A stretch of DNA of 64,000 nt from ZC4RG35 sp040878345 (GCA_040878345.1 JBBDML010000018.1:1-64000); one strand, 5' to 3'; shown: positions 8,314 through 15,505, numbered from the stretch's first letter. Notes: a model not told the origin generated them from the letters alone. Translations and numbers: made by a program.

Positions 8314-8594
8314 GAGAGCTTTTCCAGCAGTTCGAGGATATTTGCGAGGAGAAGGGTCGGGATCCGGCGTCAATCGAAAAGTCGGTCGGCCTCATTGTCG
8401 CGCCTCCGGGCAAGGACCCGGCAGGGGTCCTGGCTGATGACGGCCCGATCCATGGCTCTGTTGAACAGATTATCGACACATTCAGTCGATTTGCCGAGAT
8501 GGGATTCACTCGTATCGAGATCGTGGCAGCCGGGGATCAGGACGAAACCATTGAAGGGCTGGCGCCAGTGGTTGCCGCGTTGGGGCCTACATAA
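8311..8594 (+). pseudogene. C-terminal fragment of a luciferase-like (LLM) monooxygenase
   Basis: The reading frame shows only the last 90 or so residues of an LLM-class flavin/F420-dependent oxidoreductase. It has a helix with EDICEEKGRDPASIEKSV, the turn GSVEQIIDTFSRFAEMGFTRIEI, and the terminal ETIEGLAPVVAALGPT. Such enzymes are normally about 280-340 residues with an N-terminal TIM-barrel part, which is absent. Upstream the frame runs into repeat sequence with no credible start. I therefore call it a truncated remnant. It is flanked exactly by the two halves of the intergenic repeat. Confidence 0.75.
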
Positions 8595-8620
8595 CGGCAC
8601 GTAAAGAGCGGCGAGATCGC
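8590..8620 (+). repeat. intergenic repeat, right half (split copy F)
   Basis: CATAACGGCACGTAAAGAGCGG follows the stop of the monooxygenase fragment and matches the right half of the repeat family, most closely the fragment at 1597. Confidence 0.5.
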
Positions 8621-8649
8621 TCGGCTCCCGGCTGGGTACTCTCATCGCG

Positions 8650-9027
8650 ATGACTCATCCAAATGAGACGTTGGTCCGTGACGCCTATCGGGCGTTCAAC
8701 GTAGGTGACATCGACGGGTTCCTTGTTGCCTTCGCTGAGGATGCTGTCCTCCACGGCGCAGATGGTCAGATTGAGGGAAGAGATGCCATCCGGTCGCTGG
8801 TCGAGCAGCTACGCGCTCTGACCGAGAACACCCTCCACATTGAGGTCCATGACATTCTCGCCAACGACCGCCACACCGTGATCCTGCAGCTAACCAAAGC
8901 CAAGCTCGGAGATCGCGTTCTGGAGGATCGCGTCGTGTACGTGTTCCACATCGAAGACGGCTTCATCGTCGACGCATACTTCCAAGGCGATCCAAGAGTC
9001 CAAGAGGCCTTCTACTCGGACGCTTGA
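8650..9027 (+). CDS. SnoaL-like nuclear transport factor 2 family protein
   Basis: The 125-residue protein is a typical SnoaL-like domain: N-terminal helix ETLVRDAYRAFNVGDIDGFLVAFAEDAVLHG, then IEGRDAIRSLVEQL, and strands ending in YVFHIEDGFIVDAYFQGD. These proteins form a cone with a hydrophobic pocket and act as small isomerases, hydrolases or binding proteins. Which applies here cannot be read from sequence. A -10-like TACTCT at 8637-8642 lies 7 nt before the ATG, so the mRNA may be leaderless. It closes the accessory block before the microcompartment locus. Confidence 0.82.
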   Translation: MTHPNETLVRDAYRAFNVGDIDGFLVAFAEDAVLHGADGQIEGRDAIRSLVEQLRALTENTLHIEVHDILANDRHTVILQLTKAKLGDRVLEDRVVYVFHIEDGFIVDAYFQGDPRVQEAFYSDA

Positions 9028-9312
9028 CGACCCGCCTATAAGGGCATTCTCGCAAGGCCAGGCCCGGTGAAGCCATTGAATGGTTCTGGTTCTCATCCAA
9101 GTGTGGCCATGGTCGTACGGTTCGCCAACAGCTGCCAGACGGAACGGCTCCGCGGGGTCGACCGACTTCATCTGGAGCCGTCGTTCAGGGGACACGATCC
9201 TGCAGGCGCTCTCTTCCGGATCGACCAGGTACCGACACATCGGCACTCGCGGCCGAGTGGAGCCCACCTCGGTTTCTAACCTGTGTCGCGGCGAGATCGC
9301 CTCTGCCGGCCC

Positions 9313-9600
9313 TCACCCCAGATCCCGCAACTCCCCGTCGATCGCCAGCTCGTCGACCACCCCCACCACCACGGCGCGGATCGCTCCCCACCCGAGCCCG
9401 AGGATCTGACGGGCCGAGCTGCCTTCGTCGAGAATCAAAACCGTCTCTCCTACGCCGGCATCCACCACGTCGACGGCGATCGTGTACCCCTCAGGCTTCC
9501 CGTCGATGTCGCTGACATCACATAGGAGGAGGCGGTGGTCATCGAGCACCGGGATGTTGATCGTGGAGACCACGGTCCCCACCACCCTGCCCACCTTCAT
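9313..9600 (-). CDS. BMC-P vertex shell protein (EutN/CcmL), third copy
   Basis: EutN/CcmL proteins form pentamers that cap the vertices of microcompartment shells. The 95-residue sequence has the family layout: MKVGRVVGTVVSTIN at the start, a strand LLLCDVSD, the loop VDVVDAGVGETVLILDEGSSARQ, and the final VVVGVVDEL. It is the last gene of the operon and overlaps the preceding BMC-P gene by 4 nt (ATGA). Three different BMC-P genes in one operon is more than the minimum needed. The paralogs may differ in pentamer contacts. Confidence 0.93.
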   Translation of the reverse strand: MKVGRVVGTVVSTINIPVLDDHRLLLCDVSDIDGKPEGYTIAVDVVDAGVGETVLILDEGSSARQILGLGWGAIRAVVVGVVDELAIDGELRDLG

Positions 9601-9872
9601 GCGTCCACCAGATGGATGTCGTCGACGATCCCCACGATGGCATGGTCGACGGGCACGAATCGCTCCGACAGCGCCTCTGCGGCTTCTCGGGAGCTGACGA
9701 AGTAGACGAGCTCCCCGGGCCCGGCCATATGGACGGCGTCGGCGGCGACCACGATCTTTCCTTTTGGTTGCTGAGTCTTGTCCAAAGGCTGGATGACAAG
9801 GAAACGGACCCCTTCCAGCCCGGCCGCCTTCTCGGTGGCGACCACGCTTCCCAGGACCCGGGCCAGCTGCAC
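9597..9872 (-). CDS. BMC-P vertex shell protein (EutN/CcmL), second copy
   Basis: The 91-residue protein begins MQLARVLGSVVATEKAAGLEG and continues FLVIQPLDKTQQPKGKIVVAADAVHMAGPGELVYFV, which is the EutN/CcmL fold. The usual glycine-rich GxGE loop is present as AGPGE. The serine/arginine segment following it (SSREAAEAL) is longer than in the other two copies. It starts at GTG one base after the stop of the BMC-T gene and is coupled to the next BMC-P gene. Its role is a pentameric shell vertex. Confidence 0.92.
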   Translation of the reverse strand: MQLARVLGSVVATEKAAGLEGVRFLVIQPLDKTQQPKGKIVVAADAVHMAGPGELVYFVSSREAAEALSERFVPVDHAIVGIVDDIHLVDA

Positions 9873-9873
9873 C

Positions 9874-10470
9874 TCAACCCCTGCTCTCGACCCGCTTCAT
9901 GAAATGGAGCTCGGCCGCCAAGTTGTCGGCCATCTCGTCGTGAAGCTGGGGAATGACGTCCGACCGAACCAGGGTGCCATGAGCCTCGATGCGCTCGACG
10001 GCAGCTTCGACTGCGGCCTCGACCTCGGCGACGGAGCCCGAGAACAGCACGTAGCCCTTGCCTCCCAGGCCGTCGGCGAGGCGCACCGCGGAGACGACGA
10101 CCCCGGCTGCCTTGACTCCGGCGTCGGCAGCATCGATCACCGCGGCGACCGTGGAGGTCTCCACGATCCCCAGTGCCTCCTCGGCGAGTGACGCCTTGTC
10201 CGACCCGCCCATGATGGCGGTGGTCACATCGGGGTGGATCTCCGGGAGAAACACCGAGTCGCTGACGTGGCCTCGTCCCGCGTCACCGCCGGTCGCCAGC
10301 GCCATCTCGACACTGGCGGTGTCCCCGCTGACCAGGACCAGGTATTTGCCCGGGTGCACCGTTCCGGCGTAGATCGAGCCGATCGGTGACGCCTTCACCA
10401 TGGCGTCGGCGGCGACGATGCCGGCGCTGATGGAGTCGAACTCGAGGAGGGCGATGGCCGGGTCAGACAA
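9874..10470 (-). CDS. BMC-T tandem-domain shell protein
   Basis: The 198-residue protein contains two BMC domains in tandem. The first is PAIALLEFDSISAGIVAADAMVKASPI (about 4-30) and the second starts at LAEEALGIVETSTVAAVIDAADAGVKAAGV (about 95-124). Tandem-domain proteins trimerise to pseudohexamers that tile shell facets and often hold a larger, gated central pore. The start is TTG 10470, overlapping the aldehyde dehydrogenase stop. The C-terminal helix (IPQLHDEMADNLAAELHF) extends past the second domain. It belongs to the shell of the sugar-phosphate compartment. Confidence 0.92.
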   Translation of the reverse strand: MSDPAIALLEFDSISAGIVAADAMVKASPIGSIYAGTVHPGKYLVLVSGDTASVEMALATGGDAGRGHVSDSVFLPEIHPDVTTAIMGGSDKASLAEEALGIVETSTVAAVIDAADAGVKAAGVVVSAVRLADGLGGKGYVLFSGSVAEVEAAVEAAVERIEAHGTLVRSDVIPQLHDEMADNLAAELHFMKRVESRG

Positions 10471-11932
10471 TGCGGAGGGCTCCCACCACGCTGATGCGGC
10501 GGACCCGGGAGAAATGGCGGGGCCGGGTCATTCCCTCACCGGTGGGACTGGCGATGGAGAAAGAGGTGAATCCCTCCCCGCCCTGCCCCAGACCGCTGTA
10601 GTTGGGCCCGTTGGCCACGAAGATGCTGCAGTTCATCGCCCTGGCCATGCTGGTGATGGTGTCCACGTTGGTGCTGTGGATCGAGGCGGTGTGCCGGAAG
10701 CCGTGCTCCGACTTGACCGCGAGATCGATGGCATCGGTAACGTTGTGCACCCTGACCACCGGCATCACCGGCATCATCTGCTCGGTCCACACCAAACTGT
10801 GCTCTCGGGAAACCTCGGCAACCACCAACCGAACATCGTCGCCGACGGTGATCCCGATCTCGGAGAGGATCCTCGAGGCGTTCTTCCCGATCAGGTCGGG
10901 GTTGATCATGCCCGGCTTGTTGGGGGGGCCCATCTCCCGGAAGATGATCCTCTCCAACCGCTTCAGCTCATGTTCCTTGAGCCGGTAGCCGCCATTGGCC
11001 ACCATCGCCTGCACCAGACGGTCGGCGACGGTGTCGACAACGATCGTGGTCTTCTCGTCGGTGCAGATGACGTTGTTGTCGAATGAGGCCCCTAGGAGGA
11101 TGTCGCGTCCCGCCGCCTCGACGTCGGCGGTCTGGTCGACGACGGCCGGCGGGTTGCCGGGACCGGCGGTGATCGCCTTCTTGGACGTCTTGAGCGCCTC
11201 CTGGACCACCCCTGGCCCACCGGTTACCAGGAGGACCCTCACGTCGGGATGATGCATCACCTCACGAGCCGACTCCAGCGTCGGGTGTGGGGTGGCGGTG
11301 ATCAGGTCGGGTGGCCCCCCGGCAGCGACAATCGCCCGGTTGAGCAGCTTGATGTTCTCCACCGAGACCAGGGCGGCATTGGGATGGACGTTGAAGACCG
11401 CGGAATTGCCAGCCGAGACGATGGAGATCGAGTTGTTGATGATCGTCGACGTCGGGTTGGTGGTCGGGGTGATCGCGGCGATGACCCCGTAGGGGGCGTA
11501 CTCGGTGATCATCATCCCCGCGTCACCGGTGACCACGTGCGGCTCCAGGTCCTCGGGCCCCGGGGTCTTCGTCGTGACCAGGCGATTTTTGACCACCTTG
11601 TCCTCAGCCCGCCCGATACCGGTCTCCTCGGCGGCCATATAGGCCAGCCGCTCCCCCTCACGGAGCATCGCTGCCCGCATGCTCTCGACGATCGTCTTGC
11701 GCGACTCGAGGCCCATCTCCCGGTAGGTGGTGAAGGCGTTGCGAGCCGACTTGACCGCCTCGTCGATGGTGGCGTGGATGCCATCACCCAACTCGACCTC
11801 GGATACGGCCAGATCGTCGGTGGCCCGGATCGCCGGGCCTGCCCGCGAGGCGAACTCGGCGGCAGCGACCCTCCCCTTCACCCGATCGATGATGGAGCGG
11901 ATCTCGGATTCACTGAGCCTCGACCTATCCAG
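10463..11932 (-). CDS. CoA-acylating aldehyde dehydrogenase, microcompartment type
   Basis: This enzyme of the EutE/PduP family should oxidise acetaldehyde to acetyl-CoA with NAD+ inside the compartment. The catalytic cysteine is in DNNVICTDEK (Cys273 from GTG 11881). The cofactor region (AAITPTTNPTSTIINN, and TGGPGVVQ) is also clear. I place the start at CTG 11932, six bases after GGAGGAGG. The added residues (DRSRLSESEIRSIIDRV) make an amphipathic helix like known encapsulation peptides. A GTG at 11881 would cut that helix in half. The resulting length is 489 residues. The 5' end overlaps the upstream BMC-P stop by 8 nt. The start is inference; the family is secure. Confidence 0.92.
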   Translation of the reverse strand: MDRSRLSESEIRSIIDRVKGRVAAAEFASRAGPAIRATDDLAVSEVELGDGIHATIDEAVKSARNAFTTYREMGLESRKTIVESMRAAMLREGERLAYMAAEETGIGRAEDKVVKNRLVTTKTPGPEDLEPHVVTGDAGMMITEYAPYGVIAAITPTTNPTSTIINNSISIVSAGNSAVFNVHPNAALVSVENIKLLNRAIVAAGGPPDLITATPHPTLESAREVMHHPDVRVLLVTGGPGVVQEALKTSKKAITAGPGNPPAVVDQTADVEAAGRDILLGASFDNNVICTDEKTTIVVDTVADRLVQAMVANGGYRLKEHELKRLERIIFREMGPPNKPGMINPDLIGKNASRILSEIGITVGDDVRLVVAEVSREHSLVWTEQMMPVMPVVRVHNVTDAIDLAVKSEHGFRHTASIHSTNVDTITSMARAMNCSIFVANGPNYSGLGQGGEGFTSFSIASPTGEGMTRPRHFSRVRRISVVGALRIV

Positions 11933-12233
11933 AGCGAGCCTCCTCCCCCTTGTGGTACTTGACCTCTCCGCCGACGTCCCAGGAGTCGACGATCGCCATG
12001 ATCACCGCGTCACAGGGACGGTCCCTGGTCATCTCGGTTTGACGGGCCGAGCTGCCAGAGGCATAGAGCACCACCTCACCCATGCCGGCGCCGACGACGT
12101 CCACTGCCACCACATAGGAGCCCGTCTCCTGGTTGACCTCGTCGATCTGCTTGACCACGAGGAACTTCATGCCCGACATCAGGGCTTCCTTGCGACTGGC
12201 GACGAGGGTTCCCGCGACCCTGCCTAACTGCAT
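11925..12233 (-). CDS. BMC-P vertex shell protein (EutN/CcmL), first copy
   Basis: The 102-residue protein has the EutN/CcmL pattern: MQLGRVAGTLVASRKEALMSG, FLVVKQIDE, then VDVVGAGMGEVVLYASGSSARQTEM and a closing strand AVIMAIVDSWDVGG. It would form pentamers at shell vertices. It lies between the BMC-H gene and the aldehyde dehydrogenase gene. Its last codons carry the ribosome-binding site of the dehydrogenase, so the two are translationally coupled. Confidence 0.93.
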   Translation of the reverse strand: MQLGRVAGTLVASRKEALMSGMKFLVVKQIDEVNQETGSYVVAVDVVGAGMGEVVLYASGSSARQTEMTRDRPCDAVIMAIVDSWDVGGEVKYHKGEEARSG

Positions 12234-12256
12234 GGGTCTCTCCGCCTCAGGGTCAC

Positions 12257-12559
12257 TTAGCCGAGCTCTTCCTGAGCCTGCTCCTGACGACCCAGCGGCA
12301 GAGCCAGGTCCACGTTGACATGGGGCCGTGCGATGACGTGGGTGGCGGTGACCTCACCAACCTTCTCCGCACCACGCACACCGGCGTCGACGGCGGCCTT
12401 GACCGCGGCGACGTCACCGCGAACCACCGCGGTCACGTAGCCGCCACCGGTCTTCTCCATGCCGACCAGCTCGACCTTGGCGGCCTTCACCATGGCGTCG
12501 GCAGCCTCCACCATCGCCGGGAAGCTGCGAGCTTCGATCATTCCAAGAGCTTCAGCCAT
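12257..12559 (-). CDS. BMC-H hexameric shell protein
   Basis: This is the only single-domain BMC protein of the locus. At 100 residues it matches CcmK/PduA/EutM: MAEALGMIEARSFPAMVEAADAMVKAAKVELVGMEKTGGGYVTAVVRGDVAAVKAAVDAG. Such proteins form hexamers that make up most of the shell facets, with a small pore near the KTGGG loop. A strong ribosome-binding site (AAAGGAGGAGC) precedes the ATG, which fits the high copy number expected for the main facet protein. It follows the first BMC-T gene after 46 bp. Confidence 0.95.
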   Translation of the reverse strand: MAEALGMIEARSFPAMVEAADAMVKAAKVELVGMEKTGGGYVTAVVRGDVAAVKAAVDAGVRGAEKVGEVTATHVIARPHVNVDLALPLGRQEQAQEELG

Positions 12560-12605
12560 GAAGCTCCTCCTTTCGTTTGTTCGTGTTCGGAACAGTCATC
12601 GTGGG

Positions 12606-13235
12606 CTAGCTGATCTCGCGGCCGGCCAGGCCCTCCAAGGCAGCCACGGCCGCCTGCCATCCAACATCGATGTCGCGCTCTTCACCCCCTAGATACACCC
12701 TGCCCATCGACCCGAAGCTGCGGACCTCGAGCACATTGATCTCGGCAGCCTTCTCCGCCTCGTTTGCCGCCAGCGAGGCGTAGGCCGCCGGCTCGCACTC
12801 CAGCACGTAGAGGGTTTGGCCGGGGATGATCATCTGCCCATGACGGGTCCGGTTGATCAGCTGGGCGTGGTGGTCGTCGAGACGCCTGATGATCTGTGAG
12901 CTGAGGATACGGGGCTTGATCCGGTCGTCCTCGGTCTGCTCGATGGCCTCGAGGATGGCGGCGCCCGCCGCCCGGGTCTCGGCCTGATCGGGTGAGTGGA
13001 CCTCGAGGACTCCGTAGAAGCGCTCGATGATCTGGAGCCCTGGCTTGACCGTGGTCGCCTTGAGGGCGACATCGGTGAGCCGGTTTATCTCGATCCCGGG
13101 CGCCACCTCCACCCACAGCGAGGCATCGCCGGCCAGGGGGAGGAAACCCTGGGCAACCGTTCCCAGGAAGGCCGCATATTGGGGTTGCAGGCTGTCCAGG
13201 AAGGCGTAGGACCTGAGCTCAATACCTTTCGTCAC
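12606..13235 (-). CDS. BMC-T tandem-domain shell protein, divergent type
   Basis: The 209-residue protein has two BMC-like halves, though more diverged than the other BMC-T. The first half starts KGIELRSYAFLDSLQPQYAAFL. The second contains FYGVLEVHSPDQAETRAAGAAILEAI and ends AAEINVLEVRSFGSMGRVYLGG. Its length fits trimer-forming shell proteins. I start it at GTG 13235, preceded by GGAGGAGACA. The ATG at 13247 has no such site. The gene overlaps the end of deoC. It may form stacked trimers with gated pores, as some BMC-T do, but this is not visible in sequence. Confidence 0.85.
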   Translation of the reverse strand: MTKGIELRSYAFLDSLQPQYAAFLGTVAQGFLPLAGDASLWVEVAPGIEINRLTDVALKATTVKPGLQIIERFYGVLEVHSPDQAETRAAGAAILEAIEQTEDDRIKPRILSSQIIRRLDDHHAQLINRTRHGQMIIPGQTLYVLECEPAAYASLAANEAEKAAEINVLEVRSFGSMGRVYLGGEERDIDVGWQAAVAALEGLAGREIS

Positions 13236-14052
13236 TGTCTCCTCCATCGGATCCGCTCACGATCTGAACACCGGCCGAGGCGCCGATCCTGGTGGCGCCT
13301 GCGGCGATCATGTCCTCGGCGTCATGTGCGGTCCGGACACCACCCGACGCTTTCACCCCCATCTCGGGGCCCACCGTCTCACGCATCAGCGCCACGTCGT
13401 AGACGGTGGCACCTCCAGGGCCGAAACCGGTGGATGTCTTGACGAAATCCGCCTTGGCCCGTTTCGCCAGGGCCGAGGCTATGACCTTCTCCTCGTCGGT
13501 GAGCAGGGCGGTCTCGAGGATGACCTTGCACATCGCCCCCACCTCGTGGGCGGCGTCGACCACCTTGGCGATGTCGTTGAAGACGAGCTCGTGGTCCCCG
13601 GACTTGAGGGCTCCCACGTTGATCACCATGTCGATCTCCCGGGCGCCGTCGCGAAGCGCCTTGCGCGCCTCGGTCGCCTTGACCTCGGTGGTGGTCGCCC
13701 CGAGCGGGAACCCGATGACGGTGCAGACCGGGACCCCAGTCCCTCTGAGGTTGTTGGCCGCCCTCCGCACCCAGGTGGGGTTAATGCAGACCGAAGCGAA
13801 TCTGTATTGCTCGGCTTCGGCGCAGAGACGGTCGATGTCCTCGGAGGTGGCATCCGGCCCGAGCAGGGTGTGGTCGATGTACTGAGCGAGATCCAGTGGG
13901 ACATCAGCCGCCTCCCCGTGGAATGCGACCCGATCGGCGCCATTGGCCACCACCTCCCTGACGGTCTCACCGGTCTCGGCCATGTCGAATCTGGTGGATA
14001 GGGCCGCCAGGACTTCACTCGTGATCGCTTCGACGAGGGCCTCTCTATTCAT
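13219..14052 (-). CDS. deoC: deoxyribose-phosphate aldolase
   Basis: DeoC cleaves 2-deoxyribose 5-phosphate to acetaldehyde and glyceraldehyde 3-phosphate. The 277-residue sequence has the Schiff-base lysine in DFVKTSTGF (Lys205), the second lysine in GVKASGGVR (Lys234), and the aspartate in REIDMVINVG (Asp141). The catalytic domain starts near residue 55 (LDLAQYIDHTLLGPDAT). The first 25 residues (NREALVEAITSEVLAALSTRF) form an amphipathic helix absent from ordinary DeoC, most likely an encapsulation peptide. The gene overlaps rpiB by 4 nt. It is the signature enzyme of this compartment and makes the aldehyde used by the dehydrogenase downstream. Confidence 0.96.
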   Translation of the reverse strand: MNREALVEAITSEVLAALSTRFDMAETGETVREVVANGADRVAFHGEAADVPLDLAQYIDHTLLGPDATSEDIDRLCAEAEQYRFASVCINPTWVRRAANNLRGTGVPVCTVIGFPLGATTTEVKATEARKALRDGAREIDMVINVGALKSGDHELVFNDIAKVVDAAHEVGAMCKVILETALLTDEEKVIASALAKRAKADFVKTSTGFGPGGATVYDVALMRETVGPEMGVKASGGVRTAHDAEDMIAAGATRIGASAGVQIVSGSDGGDSDERY

Positions 14053-14681
14053 CCTGGTGCGTCTTTCATCCGTTCTGAGTATTGCCGCTCGATGGCGTCG
14101 ATCTTGTCAACCCTCCGAGCGTGACGCCCCCCTGCCCACCCCGTGGACAGCCACTCGTCGACGATCTGCCACGCTAGCCCTTCGCCGATCAGCCCGGCGC
14201 CGAGGGTGAGGACGTTGGCGTGGTTGTGCTCCCTGCTGTTGCGTGCCGAAGAGAGGTCGTAACAGAGGGCAGCCCTTATTCCAGGCACCTTGTTCGCCAC
14301 CATCGAGGAGCCGATGCCGGCGCCGTCGATGATGATCCCCCAGCGGCAATCCCCATCAGCAACCTTTCTGGCCACCGCATGGGCGTAATCCGGGTAGTCG
14401 ACGGCCTGGTGTGAGTCGGTCCCACAATCGGTCACCTCCCAGCCGGCCTCCTTCAACTTGAAGGCGATCCGCTCTTTCAGCGGGAAGCCTCCATGGTCGG
14501 CACCGATGGCGATCGCACCGCTCAAGTCACCCAACTCGTCGTCGGAGGAAGAAACCGCGGTGGGCTCTGCCCTATCCATGGAGGCGGCCGATCGGGATTC
14601 GATGACACCATCGACGATGCGCCCAACGAGCGAGCGGACCTCTTGTTCGCTGGGCAAGCCGGGCTTCGGGCGAGGTGTCAC
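14049..14681 (-). CDS. rpiB: ribose-5-phosphate isomerase B-like, compartment-associated
   Basis: RpiB interconverts ribose 5-phosphate and ribulose 5-phosphate. The domain begins at about residue 54 (GAIAIGADHGGFPLKE, with the Asp-His pair at 62-63) and contains SAR...REHNHANVLTLG, typical of the phosphate-binding part. The loop that normally reads CGTGxG is DGAGIG here, so the catalytic cysteine position is Asp119. Mycobacterial RpiB also works without that cysteine, so activity is still plausible. The first 50 residues are extra and include PSEQEVRSLVGRIVDGVIES, an amphipathic helix like an encapsulation peptide. It is the first gene of the operon, with GTG start at 14681 and CAGGAG upstream. 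Confidence 0.9.
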   Translation of the reverse strand: MTPRPKPGLPSEQEVRSLVGRIVDGVIESRSAASMDRAEPTAVSSSDDELGDLSGAIAIGADHGGFPLKERIAFKLKEAGWEVTDCGTDSHQAVDYPDYAHAVARKVADGDCRWGIIIDGAGIGSSMVANKVPGIRAALCYDLSSARNSREHNHANVLTLGAGLIGEGLAWQIVDEWLSTGWAGGRHARRVDKIDAIERQYSERMKDAPG

Positions 14682-14745
14682 GGGGTGTCTCCTGGTCGCC
14701 GCATCCTAGGGATCACTCTGTCCCGCCCCCACCCGTGAACCAGTC

Positions 14746-14751
14746 TTATGA
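14746..14751 (+). promoter_or_regulatory. -10 element of the divergent regulator gene (leaderless)
   Basis: TATGAT ends 7 nt before the proposed GTG start at 14759. That spacing places the transcription start at or next to the start codon. No Shine-Dalgarno sequence is present, so a leaderless mRNA is the simplest reading. Confidence 0.5.
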
Positions 14752-14758
14752 TGGGGAC

Positions 14759-15505
14759 GTGGCCGAGCGAGACTCAGCTTTCCTCTGGGAGACCGAGGCG
14801 TTGCGGGCCGCCACCATCCGGACGATTCCCCACATCCGTCGCATCCGGGCGGTGGAGCCGGCCGACTGGCTGACCCTCCGGCAGGCCAATGAGATCACCG
14901 GCGTCCCGGTGCCCACACTGCGCAAATGGGCCCTTCGAGACAACGTCCCCAGTTACCTCGAGAAGACAGCGGTCGGCCAGCTTCGGATGGTCTCCTTGCA
15001 GGGGATCTACCAGCGAGCCGAGGAGCTGGGACGCCAGGTGGAGACGAGGCCGGAGAGGAGACCAGGTCCGGGTCCGACGCAAGCGCCACCCGCGGTGGAT
15101 CTGACCGATGAGGTTCAGCCGACATCGGCTCAGCGCGAGGTGCCCGAGGGCACGATGCTCGTCCCGCTCGACGCCTGGAACAAGATGCTCAACCAACTCG
15201 GCAACCTCCACGAGGCCGGTCAGCAGCTCGCCGAAGCGCGGGAGCGAGCCGCCAAGGCGGAGACCCAAGCGACTTTCCTCAGAGAACGACTGGCCGAGTT
15301 GAGGGTGGAGCTTGCCCAGGCGCGGGACAAGCCGACGGTTTCTGAGGTCGAGAGCGCCGGCGTACCCATCCCGGCGGCAACCGTGCCATCAGTCGGAGGG
15401 GCCGGTGTCGCCGATACCGGGCCGCGATCGCCGAGCCTCACCGCCTACTCGATGGAGATGACCAGACGGCTCTATGCGAAGTGGAAGGGCCGGAGGCGGC
15501 GCTGA
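14759..15505 (+). CDS. HTH/coiled-coil protein divergent from the microcompartment operon
   Basis: The 248-residue protein starts at GTG 14759. An early MerR/excisionase-like helix-turn-helix is visible (LTLRQANEITGVPVPTLRKWAL, about residues 37-58). It is followed by a proline-rich linker, then a coiled coil of about 60 residues (from LDAWNKMLNQLGNLHEAG to RLAELRVELAQAR), a second linker, and a basic tail (RRLYAKWKGRRRR). Its divergent position suggests a regulator of the compartment operon. The long coiled coil and basic end would also fit a protein linking compartments to the nucleoid, so the role stays open. Confidence 0.7.
   Translation: MAERDSAFLWETEALRAATIRTIPHIRRIRAVEPADWLTLRQANEITGVPVPTLRKWALRDNVPSYLEKTAVGQLRMVSLQGIYQRAEELGRQVETRPERRPGPGPTQAPPAVDLTDEVQPTSAQREVPEGTMLVPLDAWNKMLNQLGNLHEAGQQLAEARERAAKAETQATFLRERLAELRVELAQARDKPTVSEVESAGVPIPAATVPSVGGAGVADTGPRSPSLTAYSMEMTRRLYAKWKGRRRR

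Noticed and set aside
15..8620. Integron cassette array with attC sites
   Set aside because: The repeat starts with GATCAAC or GTTCAAC, close to the RYYYAAC box, but no GTTRRRY box ends the copies. No integrase is in the window and genes lie on both strands.
14049..14681. RpiB as a dead enzyme
   Set aside because: Loss of the Cys is compatible with activity in mycobacterial-type RpiB, and the other active-site residues remain.
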